A DNA stretch of 64,000 nucleotides from DATARH01 sp036278835. GTDB taxonomy: Bacteria; Pseudomonadota; Alphaproteobacteria; ATCC43930; CGMCC-115725. Positions 8,344-17,509 of the stretch are shown piece by piece. The notes beneath the pieces were generated by a model that saw nothing but the letters and a program-made list of their open reading frames with translations, was not told where the DNA came from and did not search any database. Made by a program: the position numbers and the translations under genes. The stretch is from contig DASUKH010000133.1 in NCBI GenBank assembly GCA_036278835.1, positions 3,904 through 67,903 on the forward strand. The letters are read 5' to 3'. How positions within the stretch are numbered: the first letter of the stretch is position 1; the number at the start of each line of letters is the position of its first letter.

Positions 8344-9453
8344 TCAGCTCAGCACCCCGAGCTTCTTCCGCTCGATCAGGTCGAAATCGATGTTGGCGCC
8401 GAGGCCGGGCCCGGTCGGGGCGTGCACGTACCCCTCGCGGTCCACCGCGATGTCCTCGGCTAGGCCGTATTTCTGCATCGCATCGGGCAGCAGAACCTCG
8501 AAGAACTCGGTGTTGCGAATCGCCATGATGACATGCAGGTTGGCGAAATTGTTGAGCGAGTTGCCGCCGTGGTGCACCTCGAAATTCATGCGGAAGGCTT
8601 CCGCCAGGTGCGCGGTTTTGACGAGCGTCGTGATACCGCCCTTGACCGCGACATCGCCGCGCAACATGTCGGTCGCCCGCTCGGTGATCCACGGGATATA
8701 CGAATCGAGGCCGGCGATCGGGTATTCGGTGGCGAGGATCGGGATGTCGAGCTTCTGGCGCAGCTTGACGTAGTTGTAGATGTCCTGGTCGTGCAGCGGG
8801 TCCTCGTACCAGTAGAACCCCAACGCCTCGATCGCCCGGCCGACCCGAAGCGCCTCCTCGTAGCGATAGCTCCAGGTCGAGTCGAGCATCACCCGGTAGT
8901 CGTCGCCGACCGCCTTGCGCACCGCCTCGCAGACCTTGATGTCCTCCTGCCAGCGCTGCGGCGGGTGAATCTTGTAAGCATGCCAGCCGGTCGATTTGTA
9001 ATGCTGCGCCTGCTCGGCATAGGCCTCGCGCACGCCGTGGATCTCGGAGCTGGCATAGGCGCCGATTTTGTCGCGGCAGGTCCCGATCAGCCGGTGGATC
9101 GGCAGCCCTGCCTTCTTGCCGGCGATGTCCCACAGCGCGATGTCCATCGCGCCGATCGCGCGGATCGTCGCCTGGCGGACCCGCCCCCATAACAGCCGGT
9201 TGAGGCGTTCGCGGTCGAGCGGGTTTTGGCCCATCACCAGCGGCTTCAGAAAGCGAATCAGCATCGGCCCGTCGAGGCTCGCCGGGTTCGACGAGGTGCC
9301 GAGAAAGGCGTGCCCCTCGATCCCCTCGTCGGTGGCGATGCGCAGCAGGCCAAGATCGCTCTTGCCGGTCGGCCGCGCAGTGTGATGGCCGTAGATCGTC
9401 GACGGGATGCTCTCCCAGCCGAACAGGGTGAGAGTGACGTCGGTAATCTTCAT
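8344..9453 (-). CDS. Mandelate racemase / muconate lactonizing enzyme family protein
   Basis: Enolase-superfamily enzyme of 369 residues that abstracts a proton alpha to a carboxylate, probably a sugar-acid dehydratase or racemase. It has an N-terminal capping domain (about 1-120) followed by a TIM barrel. Visible active-site elements are the Lys-x-His pair K161/H163 (AYKIHPP), likely metal ligands D191 (MLDSTW), E217 (YEDPL) and E243 (ATEYP), and a possible histidine at 294-295 (EVHHGG). The start MKITDVTLTLFGW is standard and has CCGGAG upstream. The gene is isolated, convergent with the CNNM/CBS gene, so context gives no substrate. Function within the superfamily remains open. Confidence 0.9.
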   Translation of the reverse strand: MKITDVTLTLFGWESIPSTIYGHHTARPTGKSDLGLLRIATDEGIEGHAFLGTSSNPASLDGPMLIRFLKPLVMGQNPLDRERLNRLLWGRVRQATIRAIGAMDIALWDIAGKKAGLPIHRLIGTCRDKIGAYASSEIHGVREAYAEQAQHYKSTGWHAYKIHPPQRWQEDIKVCEAVRKAVGDDYRVMLDSTWSYRYEEALRVGRAIEALGFYWYEDPLHDQDIYNYVKLRQKLDIPILATEYPIAGLDSYIPWITERATDMLRGDVAVKGGITTLVKTAHLAEAFRMNFEVHHGGNSLNNFANLHVIMAIRNTEFFEVLLPDAMQKYGLAEDIAVDREGYVHAPTGPGLGANIDFDLIERKKLGVLS

Positions 9454-10066
9454 GGCCGGCTCCGGGGTTCTAAACGACGCGCTGTTCATAGCCCATTTCC
9501 GAGACTCGCGCCGGTTTGCGGGATAAACACCGGCCGGCGGTCGATCGGGCGAACGCGCTGACAGCGCCCGTCGCCGATGCCGCGGACCACCGGCGGTTGC
9601 GGCTGCGGCGGTTGAATTCGACAGCGGTCTCCGATAACCTCCGCGTCGTGCGGGGCGTGATTTAATCTCATCTGACATTGCCGATGCGGAGCCGGTCGCG
9701 CACCCGCGGCTTGGCGGCGGCTCGCCTCTTTGCAACCGGCTTGAGTGGAACTCGGGTGGCGATGACGCGGTGGGGGTTGATGAGCATTGCCGAGCGAACA
9801 GCGCGGACGAACGCTTGCGGCCGGCCTTCCGATGCGCCTTTGGCCGATGCGCCTATGGCCGATGCGCCTTTGGCCGGGGCGGCCGCACGCAAGCGGCTTC
9901 CCGCAGGGCGGGGCGCGTAGGCTGACGGCATTGCCGGGCGGCTTCTACGCGGCCTTTGAGACGATGCCCAAAGCTGGTTTTTGCCACCGCCTGTGTGTAA
10001 GGAAGGGGCGTCCGGACTCGACCGGTCCCGTCCGACTGCCCAGCGGATCGACCCTGCGCCAGCGCG
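9454..10066. other. Non-coding gap upstream of the polyketide synthase
   Basis: About 610 nt between divergent genes with no convincing coding sequence. It holds the 15-bp tandem repeats at 9831-9875 and must contain the promoters of the racemase-family gene (leftward) and the polyketide operon (rightward), but I see no good -35/-10 pair. A short plus-strand open frame (9678-9920) is arginine/alanine rich and without family resemblance. Confidence 0.5.
9831..9875 (+). repeat. Three tandem 15-bp repeats (GATGCGCCTTTGGCC)
   Basis: Three head-to-tail copies, the middle one with A for T at one position. They lie about 190 nt upstream of the polyketide synthase start. They could be translated as a five-residue repeat, but no gene is supported there; slippage-prone DNA or a regulatory array is as likely. 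Confidence 0.7.
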
Positions 10067-13000
10067 ATGACTGACGGCTCGATAGCGATCATCGGCGCGG
10101 CTTGCCGATTTCCCGGCGCGGCCGGTATCGATGCGTTCTGGGACCTGTTGCGCTCGGGCACCGACGCGATCTCCGAGGTCGACGCGCAGCGCTGGTCGAC
10201 CCGGCTTTACTTTCACCCGCGGCACGGCGAGCCGGCCAAGAGCTATACATGGTCGGCCGGCCTGATCGGCGATGTCGATCGGTTCGAGCCGGCATTTTTC
10301 GGCATCTCGCCGCGCGAAGCGGTGCAGATGGACCCGCAGCAGCGGATCCTGCTCGAACTCGCCTGGCACGCCGCCGAGGATGCCGGGATCCCGCCGAGCC
10401 GGCTGGCCGGCAGCACGACCGGGGTCTATATCGGCGCCTCCTCCACCGATTACCGCGATCTGCGCCTGGGCGATTGGGCCAGCAGCGACGCCAACTCGAT
10501 GACCGGCGGCACGCTCAGCATCCTCGCCAACCGCATTTCCTACGTATTCGACCTGCGCGGGCCGAGCTTTACCGTCGATACCGCGTGCTCGTCGTCGCTG
10601 GTGGCACTGCACCAGGCCTGCGAGGCGCTGCGCGACGGCCGGATCGCGACGGCGATCGTCGGCGGCATCAATCTGTTGCTGGCGCCGTACCCGTTTCTCG
10701 GCTTCTGCCGCGCCGGGATGCTGTCCGCGCGCGGCCGCTGCTTCGCCTTCGACGAGCGCGCCGACGGCTATGTGCGCGGCGAAGGCGGCGGCGCGGTGAT
10801 CCTGAAGCCGCTGAAACAGGCGCTGGCCGATGGCGATCGTGTCCGCGCCGTCATTCTCGCGACCGGCGTCAATTCCGACGGGCGCACGGTCGGCCTGTCA
10901 CTGCCGAGCGAACGGGCGCAGGCGGCGCTGCTCCGCACGGTCTGCGCCGAAGCCGGCATCGCCCCCGACGATCTCGCCTTCTTCGAGATGCACGGGACCG
11001 GCACGCCGGCCGGCGACCCGATCGAGGCCGCCGCGGTCGGGCAGGCACTCGGGCAGGCGCGCCGCGACAAGCTGCCGATCGGCTCGGTCAAGAGCAATAT
11101 CGGGCATCTCGAGCCGGCTTCCGCGATGGCCGGATTGATCAAGGCGATGCTGGCCCTCGAAAACGGCCTCGTGCCGCCAACCCTGCATTGCCAGACACCG
11201 AACCCGAAAATCCCGTTCGACGATCTCAACCTGCGCCTGCTCCATGCCGCCGAACCGATCGAGGCGGGCGACTGCGCCGGGGTCAACTCGTTCGGGTTCG
11301 GCGGCACCAACGGCCACGCGATCCTGCGGGCGCCGCCGCCCGCGCCGGCCGAACCGACCGCGGCAGTCGAGGCCGGCACGCTGCCGCCGCTGATCGTGTC
11401 CGCGCGCACCGAAGCCTCGCTGCGGGACCTGGCGGAAGGCTGGCGCGACACGCTCACCGAGGCGCCGCCGGGGCGCGTCGCTGCGCTGCTGCGGGCCGCC
11501 GCCCGGCGCCGCGATCGGCACCCCGAGCGCTTGGTCGCGCTCGGCGGCAGCCCGGCCGAGATTGCGTCTGCGCTCGCCGATTTTACCGACGGCGTCGACA
11601 ACCCGCGGATCGTTGCCGGCACCGCCGCGCGCGACCCAAAGCTCGCCTTCGTCTTCGCCGGCAACGGTGCGCAATGGCCGGGGATGGGGCGCGCCGCATT
11701 TGCCGCCAGCCGGGAGTTCCGTGCCGCCGTCGCCGAGGCGGATGCGGCGCTCTTTCCGGGGCTCGGCTGGTCGGTCGCCGAGGCGCTCGCCGAGGGTGTC
11801 GCGCCCGAGCGGCTGGCGCGCGCCGACGTCGCGCAACCGATGCTGTTCGTTGCACAAATCGGCATCGTCGCGGCATTGCGGCAACGGGGGATCGAGGCCG
11901 CCGGGCATATCGGTCACAGCGTCGGCGAGATCGCCGCCGCCTGGGCCGCCGGCGCCCTGTCGCTCACCGAAGCCGCACAGGTCGTCACGGCGCGCAGCCG
12001 TCAGCAGGAGCGGACCCGCGGCCAGGGCGGGATGGCGGCGCTGGCCGTGAGCGGCGAGGCGGCCTGCGAGCTGATCGCCGAGACGGGACTGCCGCTCGAG
12101 GTGGGGGCGATCAACGCCGCCCACTCGGTCACCCTGTCCGGTCCCAGCGAAGCAATCGAGCTTCTCGGCGTCGAGGCGCGCCGGCGCGGCCTGGCGTTCC
12201 GCCGCCTCGATCTCGATTTTGCCTTCCATTCCGCGGCAATGGACCCGATCCGCGAGGATCTGCTGAGCGACCTCGCCGGGCTGGCCTCGCAGGCGCCGCG
12301 GTCCCGGCTGCTGTCCGCCGTCACCGGCGGGGCGGTCGCCGCGGGCGATCTCGATGCCGATTACTGGTGGCGCAACATACGCAGCCCGGTGCGCTTCCGG
12401 GAGGGGATGGCGGCGCTCATCGCCGAAGGGTTCCGAATCTTTGTCGAAATCGGGCCGCACCCGGTGCTGCAATCCTACATGCACGACGCGTTGCGGCATG
12501 TGGAGGACCAGGGTCGCGTCCTGGCGAGCCTGAGCCGCAGGGATGATGGCGAGGATCCATTCCCGACAATCGCCGCGCGCTGCCACGTGGCCGGATCGGA
12601 TATCGCCGGCGCCGAACAGTTCGACGGGCCGGCCGATTTGTCGGGGCTGCCGCTTTACCCCTGGCAGCGCGAACGGTTCTGGTTCGAGCCGACGACAGAG
12701 GGGGACCATCCGTCGGCGGCCCCGTTCGATCATCCGCTGCTCGGTTTCCGCCAGGAGCGGGCGGCGGTGCCCACCTGGAACAACCAACTCGATCCGGCGG
12801 TGCTGCCCTGGCTCGCCGACCACGCACTCGAGGGGATGCCGCTATTGCCGGCCGCGGCGGCCGTCGAGATGGCGCTGGCGGCGGCGCGGCTGCGCCGGCC
12901 GCAGGCGCGCGCGCTTGAGATCGCGGATGTCGAACTGCGCCGGCCGCTGCCGTTCGACAGCGAGCGGCTGCGCGAACTTCGCCTGACGGTCCTCGGCGAG

Positions 13001-16000
13001 GACGGCGATTTCGAACTGAGCAGCCGGGTGCGGCTGGCCGACGAGCCGCTGACCTTGCATGCCGTCGGACGCCTCGTCACTGCCGGCGACAGCGGCGCGC
13101 CGCCGCCCTTCGCGGCGCCCGGAGCCGTGGACGCGGAGGTCGAGGGCGAGGAGCTGTACCGCCTCGCCGCCCGCCTCGGGCTGGAATACGGTCCGCGCTT
13201 CCGGACAGTGCGCCGCATCGGGCTGCTCGGACCGCAGGAAGCGGTGGCCGAACTCGACCCCGCGGCGATCGGCGAACCGCTCGATTCCTATGTGATCCAT
13301 CCGGCGCTGCTCGACGGCGCGCTGCAGGCCCTTCTGGCGCTGATCGCAGCGCGCAAGTCCGACCTCGACGACGGGATCACGTTTCTGCCGTGGCGCTTCG
13401 GGCGGGCCCGCGCGATCGCCCCGTACGGGCGTGCGGTGCACCGCGTCCGGCTGCTGATGACCCGGGTCGGCAACCGCTCGGCGACCGCCGATCTCGCCCT
13501 CTACGATGCCGAGGGGCGCATTGTCGGTACGTTTTCCGATTGCTCCTTCCGCCGCGTCGAGCTGGCGCGACGCGGTGCGGTCGAGGACAGCGTCCTGCGG
13601 ATCGAAACGGTCCCGGCGCCGCTCTCCGAGGAGCCGGCGCCTTGTGTGCTGCACCGGATCGGACGAATCGTCGCCGATCGGGTCGCCAGCGCCGCGGCCG
13701 ATAGCGAGGGCGGCGAGAACGCCCTATTGCTTGACGGCCTGATCGCGTCGATCGCGCGTCGAGCGGTCCTCGCCGTCGTCGATCGGGCGGTGCCGTTCAC
13801 GCTCGCCGAGATCGTCGCGAGCGGTGCGATCGCGCCGGAATCGCTTGGGCTGTTGCAGTCCCTGCTCAGACAATTGGAGCGCTTTGGCGCCGCTTCGCAC
13901 GAGGCGGGTAGCTGGCGCATGACCGCGGGCGACGATCTCCCCGACACCGAGGAAGTCTGGCGATTGCTGCTCGCCGACTCGCCTGAATTGGCAGCCGAAC
14001 TCGCGCTGACGGCAACGGCCGCGGAAGAGCTGCCGCGGCTTCTCGCCGAAGGCCCCGACCGGGCCAAGACCGCGCCGCCCTCGATGCAGGAACACCTGCT
14101 TTACGCGTCCCCGGTCGGTGCGGCCGGGGTCGCTTTGGTCTGCGACGTGCTCGGCGAGATTGCCGCAGGCTGGCCAGCCGGCCGCAAGCTACGGGTCTTG
14201 GAACTCGGCGCCGACGGCGGTGCGACGCGGCGGATCATCGACCGCCTGGCGCAATCGGGCGCGGTATTCCGTTATCGGGCGACGAGCACCGACCCGGAGC
14301 AGGCGGCCCGGCTTGCATCGAGCTTGTCCGGGGTCGCCGATGCCGGCGCCAGCTGCTGGCCGCTGCCAGACGACGGCGGCGACGATGGCGACAACCGATT
14401 TGATGTTGTCGTCTCGATCTTCGCCGGGACCAGGTTGCCGGCCGATGCCGACATGCTGGCGCGGGTGCGCGAGCTGCAGGCGCCCGGCGGCGTCGTGCTG
14501 ACGCTGGAAGCGGAGCCGAACCCGCTCTGGACCCTGGTCTTCGGCGGCGATGATGAGGCCGCGGCGGCTTTGCGTTCGGCGGAAGCCTGGCGCCGCGAAC
14601 TCGCGATCGCCGGATTTGCCGAAACCGGCACGGCGCCCCTGACCGGCGGGGCGTGGCCCGCCGCGCTCGTCTGGGGTCGCACCGATCCGGCGCCGGAACC
14701 GGCGATGCCGCGCCCGGGGACGGCGCGGGCGCTGATGCTGCTGCGGACCGGCGACGACTCGGCTTTGGCCGACGAACTGACGCGAGCCGGGCACCGGGTC
14801 GGCATTATCACGCCCGCCGATTTCGCAGCGGCCGTGGCGGATGCGACCGCGGCCAAGGTCGCACTGTTCGTCGCCGATGATTTGGGCGACACGGAAGCAG
14901 GCGGGCTGGTCGAGGAGACGGCGGAGCTGACCGCGCTATTCGGGCGTGTCGCCGACGCCGCGGCGCAGCGCGAGATCCCGCTATGGCTAGTGACCGCCGG
15001 GGCGCAGCAGGCGGCGAACGCGGGTCCTGGCGGGCTGCGCGGCGCCGCCTTGTGGGGTTTCGCGCGGGTGCTCGCCAACGAAATCCCGCATCTTTCGGTG
15101 CGCCTCATCGATCTCGACCCCGAGGCGGGCCAGGCCGCCTGGGCGCGCTGCATCGATGCCGAACTGAGGGCGCCCGGCCCCGGTATCGAGCCCGATACCG
15201 AGATCGTGTGGAATTCGGCGGGCCGTCATGTGCTGCGTCTGCGCCGCGGGCTGCCGACGCGCTGGGCCGAGCCGCGCGATGCCGTCATCCTCGATCGCCC
15301 GCAATCGGGCGGGTTCGACGCGCTGGGCTGGCGCCCGGCCGAGCCGCGCCCGCCGGGGCCGGGCGAGGTGGCGATCGAGGTCGCCGCCGCTGGCCTCAAT
15401 TTCCGCGACGTCATGTGGGCGATGGGGCTGGTGCCGGAAGAAGCGCTGATCGACGGCTTCACCGGCCCGACCTTCGGCCTCGAATGCGCCGGGGTGGTCT
15501 CCGCGGTCGGGGCCGGCGTCGATCGCCTCGCGGTTGGCGACCGGGTCGCCGGGCTGGCGCCGGCAGCGCTTGCCTCGCGGGTCACCACGGCGGCGCATGC
15601 CGTCACCCGCATCGGACCCGAGACCAGCTTTGCCGCTGCGGCGACGGTCCCCGTCACCTTCCTGACCGCGATCTACGCCCTCGGCACCTTGGCGAAGGTG
15701 GCACCCGGCGAAACGGTCCTGATCCACGCCGCCGCCGGCGGGGTCGGGCTGGCGGCAATCCAGTATGCCAAGAGCTGCGGCGCTCTGGTGATCGCGACCG
15801 CCGGATCGCCGCTGAAACGCGCCTTTCTGAGGCTGGCGGGGGCCGACCACGTGCTCGACTCGCGCGATCTCGGGTTTGCCGATTCGGTGCGCGGCATCAC
15901 CGGCGGCGCCGGAGTGGATATCGTCCTCAACTCGCTGAGCGGCGAGGCGATGGAGCAGAGCCTCGGCGTGTTGAAGCCGTTCGGCCGCTTCCTCGAACTC

Positions 16001-17506
16001 GGCAAGCGCGATTTTTACCTCAACCGCCGCATCCACCTGCGCCCGTTGCGGCAGAACATCTCGTATTTCGCGATCGATGTGGACCAGCTGCCGGCGGAGC
16101 GGCCGGAGCTTGCGCAGGCGCTGCTGGATGAGGTCGCAACGGCGTTGCGGGAGGGCGACATCCGGCCGCTGCCCCACCGCGTCTTCCCGTTCGCCGCGGC
16201 CGGCGATGCCTTCCGACTGATGCAGGCGTCCGGCCATCTCGGCAAGATCGTGCTGGTGCCGGACGACAATGCCGGCGTGCGCCTGCGCCAAAAGCCGCAG
16301 ATTGGGTTGCGCCGCGACGGCCTCTATCTCGTCACCGGCGGGATCGGCGGGTTCGGCTTCGCGGCGGCGCGCTGGCTGGCGCAGCACGGCGCCGGCTCGA
16401 TCGCCCTTGTCGGCCGGCGCGGCAACGCCACGCCGGGAGCCGCCGATCGCCTGGCCGAACTCGCCGCGCTCGGCGCCGAAGTGCATATCTACGCCGCCGA
16501 CGCGGCCGATCCGAACTCGCTCGAACCGGTGCTCGCGGAGATTCGCCGCACCGGACGGCCGTTGCGCGGGGTCGTGCATGCCGCGTCGACGATCGCCGAC
16601 GGGATGGCAGCGGAACTCGACGCGGCGGGCATCGCCGCCGTGCTGCGCACCAAGCTCGGCGGCGCCATAACGCTCGACCGGCTGACCGGCGAAGACCCGC
16701 TCGACCTGTTCCTCCTGTTCTCGTCGGCAACCACGCTGCTTGGCGCACCGGGACAAGGCGCTTATGTCGCAGCCAATCTCGCGCTGGAGGCCCTGGCCCG
16801 CCAGCGCCGCGCCCAGGGCCGGCCGGCCCTGGCGGTCGCCTGGGGGCCGATCGCGGATGCCGGATACCTCGCCGAGCGGTCGGACATGCGCGACGCGCTG
16901 GCGCGCCGTCTCGGGGCCCGGCCGATGCCGGCCGACCAGGCGCTCGCCGGCCTCGCCGCGATCATGGATAGCGGGCTTGCCGTCGCCGCCTTCGCCGACA
17001 CGAACTGGAACGAGGCGCGCCGCTTTCTGCCGATCCTGGCGACGCCGCTGTTTGCCGGGTTGCGCGCCGAATCGGGGGCGGCGCCCGGCGACGACACACT
17101 CGCCGAGCGGCTCGCCGGTCTCGATGCCGAGGGGGCGCTCGCGCTGCTGAAGACGGTCGTCTCGGAGGAAGCGGCACAAATCCTGCGCCTGCCGGCAGCG
17201 ACGGTCGACGCGGCGCGGCCGCTCTCCGAATTAGGCATGGATTCGCTGATGGCGGTGGAACTGCGGCTCGCGCTCGAGAGCCGGCTGCGCATCGACCTGC
17301 CGCTGATGTCGCTGGCCGAAGGAACCAGTGTCGCCTCGATTGCCGCGCGGCTGGCCGGCTCCCTGTCGGCCCGGCCCGAGGCCAGCCGGGTCATCAGCAT
17401 GCTCGAACGCTACGAGGAGGCCGCCGGAGCGCCGCCGGCCGAGGCAATGGCCGCCGTTGCCGGCCATCCGGCGCCGGCCCAAATCGATTCGGCAGCCGCG
17501 GGGTGA
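10067..17506 (+). CDS. Reducing type I polyketide synthase (KS-AT-DH-MT-like-ER-KR-ACP)
   Basis: Single-module iterative-type synthase of 2479 residues. Domains in order: ketosynthase (about 5-420; C174 in DTACSSS, H309 in EMHGTGTP, H347 in SNIGHLEP); acyltransferase (about 510-830; S618 in GHSVGE; the FAFH motif suggests malonyl selection); dehydratase (about 885-1160; H919 in HALEGMPLLP and D in LLDGALQ); a short methyltransferase-like stretch (about 1370-1520, degenerate glycine motif LELGADGG); enoylreductase (about 1740-2050; AGGVGLAAIQYAK); ketoreductase (about 2080-2290; TGGIGGFG, then SSATTLLGAPGQGAYVAAN); and a carrier protein (S2393 in GMDSL). All reducing domains look intact, so a saturated chain is expected. 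There is no thioesterase; the oxoamine synthase 3 nt downstream is the probable release enzyme. Confidence 0.95.
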   Translation: MTDGSIAIIGAACRFPGAAGIDAFWDLLRSGTDAISEVDAQRWSTRLYFHPRHGEPAKSYTWSAGLIGDVDRFEPAFFGISPREAVQMDPQQRILLELAWHAAEDAGIPPSRLAGSTTGVYIGASSTDYRDLRLGDWASSDANSMTGGTLSILANRISYVFDLRGPSFTVDTACSSSLVALHQACEALRDGRIATAIVGGINLLLAPYPFLGFCRAGMLSARGRCFAFDERADGYVRGEGGGAVILKPLKQALADGDRVRAVILATGVNSDGRTVGLSLPSERAQAALLRTVCAEAGIAPDDLAFFEMHGTGTPAGDPIEAAAVGQALGQARRDKLPIGSVKSNIGHLEPASAMAGLIKAMLALENGLVPPTLHCQTPNPKIPFDDLNLRLLHAAEPIEAGDCAGVNSFGFGGTNGHAILRAPPPAPAEPTAAVEAGTLPPLIVSARTEASLRDLAEGWRDTLTEAPPGRVAALLRAAARRRDRHPERLVALGGSPAEIASALADFTDGVDNPRIVAGTAARDPKLAFVFAGNGAQWPGMGRAAFAASREFRAAVAEADAALFPGLGWSVAEALAEGVAPERLARADVAQPMLFVAQIGIVAALRQRGIEAAGHIGHSVGEIAAAWAAGALSLTEAAQVVTARSRQQERTRGQGGMAALAVSGEAACELIAETGLPLEVGAINAAHSVTLSGPSEAIELLGVEARRRGLAFRRLDLDFAFHSAAMDPIREDLLSDLAGLASQAPRSRLLSAVTGGAVAAGDLDADYWWRNIRSPVRFREGMAALIAEGFRIFVEIGPHPVLQSYMHDALRHVEDQGRVLASLSRRDDGEDPFPTIAARCHVAGSDIAGAEQFDGPADLSGLPLYPWQRERFWFEPTTEGDHPSAAPFDHPLLGFRQERAAVPTWNNQLDPAVLPWLADHALEGMPLLPAAAAVEMALAAARLRRPQARALEIADVELRRPLPFDSERLRELRLTVLGEDGDFELSSRVRLADEPLTLHAVGRLVTAGDSGAPPPFAAPGAVDAEVEGEELYRLAARLGLEYGPRFRTVRRIGLLGPQEAVAELDPAAIGEPLDSYVIHPALLDGALQALLALIAARKSDLDDGITFLPWRFGRARAIAPYGRAVHRVRLLMTRVGNRSATADLALYDAEGRIVGTFSDCSFRRVELARRGAVEDSVLRIETVPAPLSEEPAPCVLHRIGRIVADRVASAAADSEGGENALLLDGLIASIARRAVLAVVDRAVPFTLAEIVASGAIAPESLGLLQSLLRQLERFGAASHEAGSWRMTAGDDLPDTEEVWRLLLADSPELAAELALTATAAEELPRLLAEGPDRAKTAPPSMQEHLLYASPVGAAGVALVCDVLGEIAAGWPAGRKLRVLELGADGGATRRIIDRLAQSGAVFRYRATSTDPEQAARLASSLSGVADAGASCWPLPDDGGDDGDNRFDVVVSIFAGTRLPADADMLARVRELQAPGGVVLTLEAEPNPLWTLVFGGDDEAAAALRSAEAWRRELAIAGFAETGTAPLTGGAWPAALVWGRTDPAPEPAMPRPGTARALMLLRTGDDSALADELTRAGHRVGIITPADFAAAVADATAAKVALFVADDLGDTEAGGLVEETAELTALFGRVADAAAQREIPLWLVTAGAQQAANAGPGGLRGAALWGFARVLANEIPHLSVRLIDLDPEAGQAAWARCIDAELRAPGPGIEPDTEIVWNSAGRHVLRLRRGLPTRWAEPRDAVILDRPQSGGFDALGWRPAEPRPPGPGEVAIEVAAAGLNFRDVMWAMGLVPEEALIDGFTGPTFGLECAGVVSAVGAGVDRLAVGDRVAGLAPAALASRVTTAAHAVTRIGPETSFAAAATVPVTFLTAIYALGTLAKVAPGETVLIHAAAGGVGLAAIQYAKSCGALVIATAGSPLKRAFLRLAGADHVLDSRDLGFADSVRGITGGAGVDIVLNSLSGEAMEQSLGVLKPFGRFLELGKRDFYLNRRIHLRPLRQNISYFAIDVDQLPAERPELAQALLDEVATALREGDIRPLPHRVFPFAAAGDAFRLMQASGHLGKIVLVPDDNAGVRLRQKPQIGLRRDGLYLVTGGIGGFGFAAARWLAQHGAGSIALVGRRGNATPGAADRLAELAALGAEVHIYAADAADPNSLEPVLAEIRRTGRPLRGVVHAASTIADGMAAELDAAGIAAVLRTKLGGAITLDRLTGEDPLDLFLLFSSATTLLGAPGQGAYVAANLALEALARQRRAQGRPALAVAWGPIADAGYLAERSDMRDALARRLGARPMPADQALAGLAAIMDSGLAVAAFADTNWNEARRFLPILATPLFAGLRAESGAAPGDDTLAERLAGLDAEGALALLKTVVSEEAAQILRLPAATVDAARPLSELGMDSLMAVELRLALESRLRIDLPLMSLAEGTSVASIAARLAGSLSARPEASRVISMLERYEEAAGAPPAEAMAAVAGHPAPAQIDSAAAG

Positions 17507-17509
17507 TCG

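Noticed and set aside
9831..9875. CRISPR-like array
   Set aside because: The units are directly adjacent without spacers and only 15 bp long; no cas genes are present anywhere in the window.
10102..12546. An 814-codon open frame on the plus strand inside the polyketide synthase
   Set aside because: It is a shifted frame of the ketosynthase-acyltransferase region, rich in Arg and Ala with no domain pattern; the true frame has all catalytic motifs.
14987..17179. A 730-codon minus-strand open frame opposite the polyketide synthase
   Set aside because: Antisense open frames are long in this GC-rich DNA; the composition is Arg/Gly/Pro-heavy and lacks family motifs.
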